Positions 7,833-15,991 of a stretch of 34,302 bases of DNA are shown piece after piece. The stretch comes from Myxococcales bacterium (GTDB lineage Bacteria > Myxococcota_A > UBA9042 > JABWCM01): NCBI GenBank assembly GCA_013360285.1, contig JABWCM010000027.1, positions 1 through 34,302 of the forward strand, written 5' to 3'. Under the pieces are notes generated by a model, which was not told the origin of the DNA, searched no databases, and saw nothing but the letters and a program-made list of their open reading frames with translations. A program made the translations under genes and the position numbers. The first letter of the stretch is position 1, and every line of letters starts with the position of its first letter.

Positions 7833-9119
7833 TTAGAACTTTGTGCGAAGTTCAAGTTCGCCAAAGTGCATTACGTCATCGTCAAAATCTTCGGCTGGCA
7901 GAAAAACGTCGTAGGTGAGTCGTAATGTGAGTGCTTTCCCGGGTTTGAACAGCAATCCGGCGTCGACCTCGGTTCCCCAATACCCATCTGCACCACCGAC
8001 TTTCTCCGGTCGAAAAAATCCATGTCCGTCCAATAAAAAGACCACATTGGGATGAAGTTTCCAGGAGACATGGGCAGCGCCACCGGCAACATTGGTCCTT
8101 GGCCCGATCACGTCTGCGGTTCCCAACCACTTGTGCGCGGTCGGAAACAACTGATTCCACCCTTCGGCTTTGTCCGCCGTTTCGGGGTCATCTCCGCTTG
8201 CAAAAAAGCCGTGCAACGCCACTCGCAGCGCCTTATCGTCGAGAAACGAGAATCCGAATTCTGCGTCCCCCTGAAAGGCCAAAACGTCGACATTGTCTGC
8301 AACGCCTTCCAAACCTCTTTTTCCAAATTGCACCCCGGCTTCAACCCGATAGTCCACAACGTCCCCAATCGGACCCTTGGAACGCAACCCAACCGTAAGT
8401 TCCGTCGTGCCACCCCGAACAACAGGGTCCTCGTCTGTCTCCGGCGCAAGACGGAATAACGCATAGGCGTCGAGATCAAAGTCAGGACCTGCAAATTTTC
8501 CTAAACCGGCATAAATCCCCATGAAATAGAGATCGCCCGCACCAATTGATTCGTCCACCGGACCCTCGACAAACCCCTCTTTTAGAACGGACACAAAACC
8601 GTCCAGCCACGCCCCGTTGTCGTCTAAGTTCGCATGAAATCTCACGCCATCAAATGCTCTTCCGGTGTGATGCCAACCCACGGAACCGATAACCAACTCG
8701 TCTCCGTAAGACATTTCGAACCGCCCCACGTCAAACCGGTATCCTTGTCCGTTGACTACGATAACACCCTCATGCAGCCCCAACGTTGGATCAGTCAGTT
8801 CGTCACCACCAATATTCCATATACCGCTTGCTTGTGGAGCGACCCGTGCCATGACCGACAGATTCTCGCCTAAGGACACCGGCGCGGTGTTGAGTAAGAA
8901 TCTGCTCCTGAACGTAAACATGTCACTGCCATTCGACGCAGCGTCGAAACCTGGATTGAGCGTGTAGTTGTGTCTAAACTCGTACCGCGAAAACATATCA
9001 ACGCCCATTGTAATTGGCGGCACATCCGACGACGGGCTCTCGGCAGCAACCACGGATGTCGTTTTTGATAATATAAGAACCAAAATTACTAATTTTGAAA
9101 AAGTCAACGACCGTTTCAT
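7833..9119 (-). CDS. Outer-membrane beta-barrel porin, alginate-export family type
   Basis: Probable 428-residue outer-membrane channel. The N-terminus is a Sec signal peptide (MKRSLTFSKLVILVLILSK...VVAAES). The rest is alternating amphipathic strands, with a typical family ending (YWGTEVDAGLLFKPGKALTLRLTYDVFLP) and a C-terminal phenylalanine as expected for Bam-dependent insertion. The AAGGAG ribosome binding site is correctly spaced for ATG 9119 and abuts ATG 9128, so the shorter start is chosen. It is the last gene downstream of the nap operon, separated by 292 bp. Its substrate is unknown; anion or nitrate entry is a guess from context only. Confidence 0.75.
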   Translation of the reverse strand: MKRSLTFSKLVILVLILSKTTSVVAAESPSSDVPPITMGVDMFSRYEFRHNYTLNPGFDAASNGSDMFTFRSRFLLNTAPVSLGENLSVMARVAPQASGIWNIGGDELTDPTLGLHEGVIVVNGQGYRFDVGRFEMSYGDELVIGSVGWHHTGRAFDGVRFHANLDDNGAWLDGFVSVLKEGFVEGPVDESIGAGDLYFMGIYAGLGKFAGPDFDLDAYALFRLAPETDEDPVVRGGTTELTVGLRSKGPIGDVVDYRVEAGVQFGKRGLEGVADNVDVLAFQGDAEFGFSFLDDKALRVALHGFFASGDDPETADKAEGWNQLFPTAHKWLGTADVIGPRTNVAGGAAHVSWKLHPNVVFLLDGHGFFRPEKVGGADGYWGTEVDAGLLFKPGKALTLRLTYDVFLPAEDFDDDVMHFGELELRTKF

Positions 9120-9411
9120 CGCGCACATCTCCTTTCATATCTAATTCGCCAACCACCGCTGCCGGTATGATTGATATCCAGCAGCATCACCCATTCGTGA
9201 GGCGGGCAACTAAGCCACAGTTCTGTCATAACGAGATATCCACCACACATAACGAAGGGCGCTGTAAACGGTCGGCGTCCACGACGTCCAGCTTGACGTC
9301 AGTTCATTCCGACCCACTTCGTCAACATATGCCTGACTTTACGCCCACCGATGATCTTCTCGTTATGTCTCAGCACCTGAACATCACACAAACCAAGAAC
9401 ATCAATCACAG
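9120..9411. other. Spacer between the nap operon tail and the porin gene
   Basis: About 290 bases. No supported gene. GACGTC occurs twice, 12 bp apart start to start, near 9287-9305. I see no clear promoter for the porin, which may be read through from nap or have its own start. The porin ribosome binding site lies at the left end. Confidence 0.35.
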
Positions 9412-9726
9412 TTAATTCGTTGATTTTATTCTTATTATTCGATACCCATCGCCATACCTCATCACCGTGTCACACCACGAACACCCCTGGTAACCGTACC
9501 GGAGCTGAACGGCAACCACGTCATTGTGAACCAGTGCCTCGTGGGCTTCGCCAACGGTAATCGGCACCAGTTCACCATGATCACGGTGTCCACATTTGAC
9601 AGTGATTCGTATGTCCGTCCCGAAGTTCGCGACATCCGAAAAGAGTTGCCAGCAGGTGTCTTCGTCCAGGACATCACTCAACAGTTCTGGAATGCTCCCG
9701 TAATACTCTTCTAGTTGCTCAGGCAT
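9412..9726 (-). CDS. Small protein coupled to napF, function unknown
   Basis: A 104-residue cytoplasmic protein that I do not recognise. The ATG at 9726 follows the napF TGA by one base, so translation is probably coupled. The sequence is acidic at the N-terminus (PEQLEEYYGSIPELLSDVLDEDTCW). It contains KCGHRDHG and later GCSWCDTVMRYGDGYRIIRI; these Cys and His residues could make a metal site. It ends the tight nap gene block, so an accessory role in nitrate reductase or Fe-S assembly is plausible but unproven. A longer open frame reaching 9834 lies inside napF and is not preferred. Confidence 0.65.
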   Translation of the reverse strand: MPEQLEEYYGSIPELLSDVLDEDTCWQLFSDVANFGTDIRITVKCGHRDHGELVPITVGEAHEALVHNDVVAVQLRYGYQGCSWCDTVMRYGDGYRIIRIKSTN

Positions 9727-9727
9727 C

Positions 9728-10357
9728 TCATACTCCAAGCGGTGTGGGCAGGAATGGCATGATACGCACAGCATTTGTAGGAGCCGGGCAGACGTGCTGG
9801 CACACACCGCACCCCCAACACTTCTCGGCGTCAATCATTGGTTTTCCCATCTGCCGAAACATCGCACCCGGTACTGGACATTGCTCCGTACACGTTGAGC
9901 AAAACCCACCTTGCCACGCGACACATTCGTGGGTCACGATCTCAACGGCCCCAATCTTTGGTTGCGCAGTTAGTTGTAACGCTCCGGTTCGGCAAGCCGC
10001 GACGCACGGCCGATCCGGACAAACGCGGCACGGACCAATTCGGAAATCGACTACCGGGGTGTTTGCTACACTCCGATATCGGGTCCGCGGTGCGGCCCGC
10101 AGAACGCCGTATGGACATGCAGTAATACATTCGGAACAACCCGAGCATTTGCTCAAAAATGTAGCTTCGTCGCCGGCGCCTGGAGGTCGAAACATCGGAA
10201 TAAACGGGGGTCTTGATGTCAATACCTCCGTTGATGAACTCGATGAGTCCACGTTGCCCCGATCCGCCGCGTAATCCTCCCGTTTGCCCCAAATCCGACT
10301 CCACAATTCTCGTCGACTGAACCCACCGTTGCTCGTATTCGAGTCTTCCAGTGTCAT
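9728..10357 (-). CDS. napF: NapF-type ferredoxin
   Basis: A 209-residue protein with four [4Fe-4S]-type cysteine motifs: CSGCSECITACPYG, CRVCPDRPCVAACRTG, CVAWQGGFCSTCTEQCP and CWGCGVCQHVCP. NapF proteins are cytoplasmic and are thought to help cofactor or Fe-S loading of NapA before export. No signal peptide is seen; the N-terminus is hydrophilic with SRRELWSRIWG, typical of NapF. It lies directly after the napB-like gene, with an AAGGA ribosome binding site in the 8-bp gap. Confidence 0.88.
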   Translation of the reverse strand: MTLEDSNTSNGGFSRRELWSRIWGKREDYAADRGNVDSSSSSTEVLTSRPPFIPMFRPPGAGDEATFLSKCSGCSECITACPYGVLRAAPRTRYRSVANTPVVDFRIGPCRVCPDRPCVAACRTGALQLTAQPKIGAVEIVTHECVAWQGGFCSTCTEQCPVPGAMFRQMGKPMIDAEKCWGCGVCQHVCPAPTNAVRIMPFLPTPLGV

Positions 10358-10365
10358 AACGATCC

Positions 10366-11154
10366 TTATCTTAGCAATTCAGATCCAAAAGGAAGTTGTT
10401 CCATCGGTCGGTTTTCCAAAATCGCTGAGGTCGCGTGGCATTGAAGGCAGTTTTGGCGTAACGGATGAGTCGTTCGAATGCCGGGCGCACCTGATGGACC
10501 GTGGCAACTGTCACATTCCTGCCGCATCCACGTGGAATGGGGGACAACCGGAGGAGCCCCATCCCAGGCCCGCGGTGATTGATGGGCAGCCGCCAATCCA
10601 CTGAACTCATTCAGCGCGATCGGCTCGATGTCCGCCGGAAAACCATCCGGAAACGGCCCATTCGCCGGCACATGACACTGTACGCAGTTTGTTAATTTAG
10701 CATGGCTGACAGCAGGAGCCCGCAATGAGCCAACCACCAGGCCCTGATCGTGACAAGTCAGGCACGGTAAGTCCCCTCGGATGGGAATCGGGTGCGGCAC
10801 CATCGGTGGAGCACCATCGTACGCTCTTAAATTACTTCTCGCCAAAACATCGGTGTATGTTCGCTCTCCATCACGATTGCCGTCCTCTGAGGGGACTGCA
10901 GCGATTTTCCGTAAAGCTTCTGCTTGGGTCGTTGGAGCGGTGCGACTCTTTTCCCGCAGTTGTGCGTAGGATAACGCTGGTGCAACCAAAGCAGAATCGA
11001 CCTGCAACCGCGTCGGGTGCCCCTCCGCACCTTCGGTTGCCGATTCGCGAACACCGACAAAAAAACCAATAAACGATACCGCGATTACAGAAGCGGCCAG
11101 CACAACGACTGTCCGAGGATAGGTGGCGCCCCGCTCCACATCTTCTGTCCACAT
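10366..11154 (-). CDS. napB: Tandem tetraheme NapB-like cytochrome c
   Basis: NapB normally is a diheme periplasmic cytochrome that hands electrons to NapA. This 262-residue protein has four CxxCH motifs, at 131-135, 157-161, 214-218 and 236-240, arranged as two NapB-like units. Each unit has R-A-(Y/W)-D-G-A-P-P-(M/V)-V-P-H, then a first heme, an H-P or S-H segment and C-x-Q-C-H. So the protein looks like an internal duplication of the NapB fold. The N-terminus has one hydrophobic segment (about 16-34) acting as signal or membrane anchor. It starts 20 bp after the napA stop with a GAGGAGG ribosome binding site. The symbol reflects family membership, not proof of identical function. Confidence 0.85.
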   Translation of the reverse strand: MWTEDVERGATYPRTVVVLAASVIAVSFIGFFVGVRESATEGAEGHPTRLQVDSALVAPALSYAQLREKSRTAPTTQAEALRKIAAVPSEDGNRDGERTYTDVLARSNLRAYDGAPPMVPHPIPIRGDLPCLTCHDQGLVVGSLRAPAVSHAKLTNCVQCHVPANGPFPDGFPADIEPIALNEFSGLAAAHQSPRAWDGAPPVVPHSTWMRQECDSCHGPSGAPGIRTTHPLRQNCLQCHATSAILENRPMEQLPFGSELLR

Positions 11155-11173
11155 GAGAGCCTCCTCAATTCGG

Positions 11174-13570
11174 TCATACCGGCGCTTTGCGCAATCTTAC
11201 CGCACACTTTTTGTAATCGGGCTGCTTTGAGAACGGATCGTGAGCATCCAACGTGACGAGATTGACAAGGAGTCGCTCATCAAAAAATGGAACAAAGATA
11301 ACCCCTTTGGGTGGTGCTCCCCGTCCTTGAATCCACGCTCGCAGCGTGATCTGCCCTCGACGTGATTCCACGATCACCGAACTTCCGTTCCCGATCCCAA
11401 GCCGAGCCGCGTCCTCCGGGTGTACCTCGACATATGCCTGGGGCATCGCCCGATGCAACTGCGGCACCCGCATTGTCATTGTCCCGGTGTGCCAATGTTC
11501 GAGTACGCGCCCGGTGCACAACCACAGCGGATATTCATTATCCGGCACCTCCGGCGGGGGCTCGTATGGACGGAACCACACCAGTGCTTTGTCATCATTG
11601 GTAACCGAATGGTAGAACTGAATACGCCGCCCCTTTTCGACGAATGGGTCGTCAAATTCGGCAAACCGGAACCGGGTTTCTCTCCAGGATCCGTCTTGTT
11701 GCTGAACAACCGGCCACCGTAATCCGCGTGCCTTGACGTATTCGTCATAAGGAGCGAGATTCTTGTGCTTCATAGTTGTAAACAGCCGATATTCCTCAAA
11801 TAATCGTTTGTCCACATTCACGTCGTAATAGTGTTCCCATTGCCAAATGGGAACCTCATTTCCGTTTTCATCCACTGTGTGAAACAAAAATCGACCGTCT
11901 TTGTCCCGCATTCCTGGATGTCCCAGCTCCCACAGGCGCCGTGCCACCGCAATGGTTTGCCAACAGTCATCCCGGGCCTGTCCTGGAGGCATAACCATAC
12001 GAAACCACTGCTGTGTTCGTCGCTCCGAATTTCCGAACATCCCATTTTTTTCCACCCACAGCGCAGATGGCAAAATCAAGTCGGCTGCGGCGGTCGTGGC
12101 GGTCGGATACACATCCGACACGATCAAAAACTTGTCACCTGCGGACCTGTGGTTGAACAATTTCGGAAGATTGGGCAGTGTCTGGCCAGGATTGGTCACC
12201 TGTACCCAAATAGTGTGAATATCGCCGCCTTTTTCGGCTGGTGTCGAGAATTTTTCCCACATCAACACAGTGTGATACCCGGGCTTCGGATTGATTCTGC
12301 CATTTGGCACATTCCAAAACTTTTCCGTCTCTGCCCGATGAGCATCTTTCGCGATCAGGCGCCCACCGGGGAGCGTATGTGCCAACGTGCCGACTTCTCG
12401 AACGGTACCGCACGCGGATGGTTGGCCTGTCAAGCTGGTAGGTGCATCGCCCGGTTTGCCAAAGTGGCCGCTGAGCAAATGAATCCCGTGAACCAAGGAA
12501 TTGATCGCGGTTCCCCTGGTATGTTGATTCATACCCATGCACCATAGGCTGGTGATCTTTAGCGAAGGATTTTTGAATAAATCCGCCAGCATACGTATTT
12601 TATCGGCAGGAACACCAGACAGTTCTTCCACCCGTTGGGGCGTGTATTCTTCAATTTGTTTTTGATAGTCAGCGAAGCTGGTTTCTTTTCCCAGCAGTTC
12701 GGCGGGTTCGGAATCTGCCCTAAAATTACAGAAGTCCGTAACAAACTGTTTGTCGTAGCCACTTTCTTTGACCAGCAAATGAGCGATTCCATTAGCAATT
12801 GCCAAATCACCGTGTGGGCGCATTTCCAAGTAATCGTCGGCAAAATCCGTCGATCGTGTACGCCTTGTTCCAATGTCGATGATTCGAACGTTTTCGCCAC
12901 GAGAACGCCTGTCAATCACGCGTGAGAATAGTACAGGATGCATTTCGGCAGGATTGTTGCCCCAAAGGATGACAACGTCACATTTGTCCAAGTCGTCATA
13001 GCAGCCGGCAGGTTCGTCCACGCCGTAGGTCGAAAGAAATCCGGTGACCGCTGATGCCATGCAGAGACGTGCATTGGGGTCTACATGGTTGTTGCCCAAT
13101 CCACCTTTCATCAACTTGTTTGCTGCGTATCCCTCCGGAATCGTCCATTGTCCGCTTCCATACATCGCGAAGCCACTCGAGCCCTTTTGAACTCTCTCGG
13201 CGATGATTTGAATAGCTTCATCCCATGAAATGGGGTCAAACTTGTCTCCTCGCCTCAACAGGGGGGTTGTCAACCGGTCCTTGCCGTACAAAATCAATCC
13301 AACATGGTATCCTTTTACACACAACAGTCCTTTGTTGACTTCCGCAAGACGATCTCCAGCGATGGAAACCACTCGCCCCTCTTTTACTCCGACCTGAACG
13401 TGACACCCCGTACCACAAAACCGGCAGGGCGCTTTGTCCCACTTTACGCCGTCCGATGGTAAAGGCACCTCTCCGTGTGCGTCTCGAACTGACGTACCCG
13501 TGTGGGTCAACGTTGCGGCAGCAGTCGCCATCGCCGTCATTTTGAGAAAACTACGCCTATCGACTGACAT
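11174..13570 (-). CDS. napA: Periplasmic nitrate reductase catalytic subunit
   Basis: Reduces nitrate to nitrite in the periplasm using bis-MGD molybdenum and one [4Fe-4S] cluster. The 798 residues fit the family. A Tat signal (VDRRSFLKM) is followed by cluster ligands C49, C52, C56 and C84 within CRFCGTGC...LCVKGYH. The molybdenum ligand is Cys170 in DPNARLCMASAVTGF. MHPVLFSRV and MGMNQHTRGTAIN also match NapA. I start at ATG 13570 because GGAG six bases upstream suits it; TTG 13585 and ATG 13576 are poorly spaced. The start overlaps the napD stop by 14 bp. Distinction from related formate dehydrogenases rests on the napD/B/F neighbours. Confidence 0.95.
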   Translation of the reverse strand: MSVDRRSFLKMTAMATAAATLTHTGTSVRDAHGEVPLPSDGVKWDKAPCRFCGTGCHVQVGVKEGRVVSIAGDRLAEVNKGLLCVKGYHVGLILYGKDRLTTPLLRRGDKFDPISWDEAIQIIAERVQKGSSGFAMYGSGQWTIPEGYAANKLMKGGLGNNHVDPNARLCMASAVTGFLSTYGVDEPAGCYDDLDKCDVVILWGNNPAEMHPVLFSRVIDRRSRGENVRIIDIGTRRTRSTDFADDYLEMRPHGDLAIANGIAHLLVKESGYDKQFVTDFCNFRADSEPAELLGKETSFADYQKQIEEYTPQRVEELSGVPADKIRMLADLFKNPSLKITSLWCMGMNQHTRGTAINSLVHGIHLLSGHFGKPGDAPTSLTGQPSACGTVREVGTLAHTLPGGRLIAKDAHRAETEKFWNVPNGRINPKPGYHTVLMWEKFSTPAEKGGDIHTIWVQVTNPGQTLPNLPKLFNHRSAGDKFLIVSDVYPTATTAAADLILPSALWVEKNGMFGNSERRTQQWFRMVMPPGQARDDCWQTIAVARRLWELGHPGMRDKDGRFLFHTVDENGNEVPIWQWEHYYDVNVDKRLFEEYRLFTTMKHKNLAPYDEYVKARGLRWPVVQQQDGSWRETRFRFAEFDDPFVEKGRRIQFYHSVTNDDKALVWFRPYEPPPEVPDNEYPLWLCTGRVLEHWHTGTMTMRVPQLHRAMPQAYVEVHPEDAARLGIGNGSSVIVESRRGQITLRAWIQGRGAPPKGVIFVPFFDERLLVNLVTLDAHDPFSKQPDYKKCAVRLRKAPV

Positions 13571-13994
13571 GGTCATCTCCGTCAAAAAGTCCGGACTTCG
13601 ATGTGCGTCCGGCGTTGTCCACTTTCGTTAAATTACCTACCGTCGACGTCAACATCTCGTTCAAATCAATGCCAACAACATGTTCATAGCGCGAAGGACG
13701 TCCACGACTTCCACGTGCAGCGGCGCAGGCTGCCGCAAACGACTTTCGGTCAAAGGTTTCGACATCGGAAAAGTCGACAAAAACAAGGGAAGCGGCAACA
13801 ACACCACGCAGGTTCGTCAACCACACCCCAATCTCAGCGTCTTGCTCCAACGTGACCGATTCAACGACAATTGCCAAACTTTCGCCGACAAATGGGCCGA
13901 TTTCGACAAATGGATGTCGATTAAGCGCAAGTATTGCCCGTTTTTGTTCCTGTTTGTCTGGCGAAAGTGTTAGCTTCCAGGATGTTATCGGCAT
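13557..13994 (-). CDS. napD: NapD-type chaperone with C-terminal extension
   Basis: NapD binds the Tat signal of NapA in the cytoplasm and holds back export until the cofactor is loaded. The first part (MPITSWKLTLSP...GESLAIVVES...LTNLRGVVAASLVFVDF) fits the ferredoxin-like NapD fold. At 145 residues it is longer than usual: about 50 extra residues after DFSDVETFDRKSF are Arg/Ser-rich and have no family counterpart I know. It is the first gene of the nap operon and its end overlaps the napA start by 14 bp, so the chaperone and its client are translationally coupled. I choose ATG 13994 with an upstream GGTGG. Confidence 0.8.
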   Translation of the reverse strand: MPITSWKLTLSPDKQEQKRAILALNRHPFVEIGPFVGESLAIVVESVTLEQDAEIGVWLTNLRGVVAASLVFVDFSDVETFDRKSFAAACAAARGSRGRPSRYEHVVGIDLNEMLTSTVGNLTKVDNAGRTSKSGLFDGDDHVSR

Positions 13995-14132
13995 GTCACC
14001 ACCATTGCCCCCACCGTTCGTCTGAACAATGACACGCCAAAAGATCAATTTCAATACCTTATTATCTATTTACTTTTGGACAATAAAATCCTATTTATCG
14101 TTTGTCAGTCACTTCCAAAGGAGGAGTGAATC
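13995..14132. promoter_or_regulatory. Divergent promoter region of nap and the cytochrome module
   Basis: 138 bp separate napD (-) from the tetraheme cytochrome gene (+), so both operons start here. The centre is AT-rich. For the minus direction, GATAAT (reverse strand of 14061-14066) is a good -10 candidate, with no convincing -35. The palindrome at 14077-14092 lies just upstream of it, covering the -35 zone. No clear FNR box (TTGAT-N4-ATCAA) is visible. Confidence 0.55.
14077..14092. promoter_or_regulatory. Putative Rrf2-regulator operator between nap and cytochrome operons
   Basis: TGGACAATAAAATCCT fits GGAY-N6-RTCC with an AT-only centre. Read on the minus strand, its AGGAT-N5-TGTCC skeleton is the same as that of the palindrome over the start site of the Rrf2-family gene (17861-17876). 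It would overlap the -35 zone of the nap promoter. This is an inference from shared motif and position. No characterised Rrf2 operator is used as support. Confidence 0.4.
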
Positions 14133-14927
14133 GTGAGCAGAACAAAACTTCAGAAGAATAAACGTATTTGGGGGCAACAACCGATCTATTTCGCTCAGGT
14201 ACGACCGGCAGCGATTCATTTTGGAACTTTTTTTTCAATGATTGCCAATTATAAGGCGATTCTTGTCAAGAACTCTCACTTTAGGCCGCTAAAAACAATA
14301 CATTTGCTGAATTTCTTTGTTATCGCAGTTGCGATTCTCGATAGCGCATGCGGAGCGCCGGATGACACGATTGTAAGGAATGTCGCAGTGGCCTCCCCTG
14401 GCACCACAGAACTGTACCCGGAGACCATTTTTCTTCCTCCCGGAATCGGTACCTACGCGACTGGAAAAATTCTGGCCGACGGAACGGCGGAAACCATCCC
14501 ATGCATGACATGTCACGCCACCATCCCTACCGCCAAGACGCAGACGAATCCAATGGATCCAAAACAGTTTCATCAGGACATCAGTCTCGTTCATGGCAAT
14601 CTTGAGTGCCTGTCGTGCCATGACCGCGAAAACCGCAACGCCTTACGCCTCGCTTCCGGATCGCTCCTGGAATTTCGTGAAACGGTCCAACTGTGCGCGC
14701 AATGCCATGGGCTGCAGTATCGCGACTATACGCACGGCGCACACGGAGGAATGAATGGATACTGGGATCGAAGCACAGGAGAACGAACAAAAAACGGGTG
14801 TATTGTCTGTCATAGTCCGCACAATCCCAAAATTCAGCCAGTCGTTCCGGTGCTGGTGCCAAACGACCGCTTCTTGGATCACCCGATGGGCGAAACCACA
14901 ACGGATTCAACCTACAATGGGCATTAG
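14133..14927 (+). CDS. Membrane-anchored tetraheme cytochrome c
   Basis: A 264-residue periplasmic cytochrome with four CxxCH motifs at 124-128, 159-163, 188-192 and 223-227, plus extra histidines (HGAHGG, SCHD, CHSPHNP) able to ligate hemes. One hydrophobic segment (about 57-73) is signal or anchor. An LDSAC sequence at its end could be a poor lipobox. The GTG start has a strong AAAGGAGG ribosome binding site; this leaves an unusually long N-terminal lead before the hydrophobic segment, so ATG 14239 is an alternative. It heads the plus-strand operon with the ferredoxin and NrfD/DsrP genes and takes the place DsrJ has in DsrJOP, although DsrJ is a triheme protein. A likely job is passing quinol electrons on to NapB. 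Confidence 0.8.
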   Translation: MSRTKLQKNKRIWGQQPIYFAQVRPAAIHFGTFFSMIANYKAILVKNSHFRPLKTIHLLNFFVIAVAILDSACGAPDDTIVRNVAVASPGTTELYPETIFLPPGIGTYATGKILADGTAETIPCMTCHATIPTAKTQTNPMDPKQFHQDISLVHGNLECLSCHDRENRNALRLASGSLLEFRETVQLCAQCHGLQYRDYTHGAHGGMNGYWDRSTGERTKNGCIVCHSPHNPKIQPVVPVLVPNDRFLDHPMGETTTDSTYNGH

Positions 14928-15004
14928 TGGTTAGTTAACAGCTTAGATAGGCAAAGTGTCCGTCAAACCAAGGGCACATCCAACGGCAATCTAGGAGTCG
15001 ACCG

Positions 15005-15925
15005 ATGGAAGCAGAAAACAAACCAACCGGAATTTCGCGGCGAACGGTCGTGAAAGGTGCAGCGGCAACACTGGGTGCAGCGGCCTTTGCGCGGGCCATG
15101 GCTCCCATAATGAACTGGTCAGAAACAACGAGTTTAGACGAATTTGTTCAAAAACACTATCGAGAACTTAATTCGCAAGAAATGAACGATGTTTTACGAC
15201 GACTAGAGAGAGAAACCAAGGAAAACTACGGTGCTGATGTCACGATCAACGATATAAAGCCGATGCAGGGGGTCGTGTTTGGTTATGCACTCAATCTGTC
15301 GATCTGCATTGGATGTCGAAAATGTGCGGAGGCCTGTCATAAAGAAAACAACCATGATCGCCCGTCTCACAACGCGTACATTCGAGTGCTGGAGCTGGAC
15401 CAAGGAAGTATGAACTTGGAAAACGCCAACACGACGTATACCCATCCCGTGCCGGCGCCGGGGAAATACTACATGCCGGTTCAATGCCAACAGTGTGAAA
15501 ACCCGCCGTGTGTCAACGTGTGTCCGGTGGAGGCGACCTGGCAGGAGGCCGACGGGATTACGGTAGTCGATTACAACTGGTGCATCGGTTGCCGTTATTG
15601 CGAAGCTGCATGCCCCTACCATGCACGACGCTTTAATTGGAGAAAGCCGGAAATTTCCGCGACCGAGATCAACCCCAACCAGGCTTACTTATCTAATCGA
15701 ATTCGTCCTCAAGGCGTCGTAGAAAAATGCACTTTCTGTCTCCACAGAACCCGAGTAGGACGACTTCCAGCATGCCTTGAAGCCTGTCCGACCGGCGCAC
15801 GAGTCTTCGGAAATCTGCTGGATCCCAACTCGGAAATACGATGGGTGCTCGAAAACAAACGGGTTTTTGTGCTGAAAGAGGAGCTTGGCACAAAACCCAG
15901 GTTTTTCTACTTTTTTGACGTTTAG
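15005..15925 (+). CDS. Tat-exported ferredoxin-like subunit, DsrO/NrfC type
   Basis: A 306-residue periplasmic electron-transfer subunit. The Tat signal is ISRRTVVKG followed by an Ala-rich stretch. Four [4Fe-4S] motifs are visible: C101/104/107/111 (CIGCRKCAEAC), C161/164/169/173 (CQQCENPPCVNVCP), C193/196/199/203 (CIGCRYCEAACP) and C242/245/257/261 (CTFCLHR...CLEACPTGA). This is the pattern of the DsrO, HybA and NrfC group. A TAGGAG ribosome binding site precedes the ATG. Set between a tetraheme cytochrome and an NrfD/DsrP protein, it probably relays electrons between them on the outer face of the inner membrane. Confidence 0.88.
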   Translation: MEAENKPTGISRRTVVKGAAATLGAAAFARAMAPIMNWSETTSLDEFVQKHYRELNSQEMNDVLRRLERETKENYGADVTINDIKPMQGVVFGYALNLSICIGCRKCAEACHKENNHDRPSHNAYIRVLELDQGSMNLENANTTYTHPVPAPGKYYMPVQCQQCENPPCVNVCPVEATWQEADGITVVDYNWCIGCRYCEAACPYHARRFNWRKPEISATEINPNQAYLSNRIRPQGVVEKCTFCLHRTRVGRLPACLEACPTGARVFGNLLDPNSEIRWVLENKRVFVLKEELGTKPRFFYFFDV

Positions 15926-15991
15926 AGACGAAAAATCCGGGTCCGTCAACCTTGAGGTGACGGTCCACGATTTCGCCAGGAGGAAGGTGCT

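Noticed and set aside
11831-12547. 238-codon plus-strand open frame opposite napA
   Set aside because: It lies wholly inside the well-supported napA gene on the other strand and its product is unlike any protein family I know.
14041-14132. FNR-type site in the nap divergent promoter
   Set aside because: TTGAT is present in one half only (minus strand near 14044) with no ATCAA partner at the right distance.
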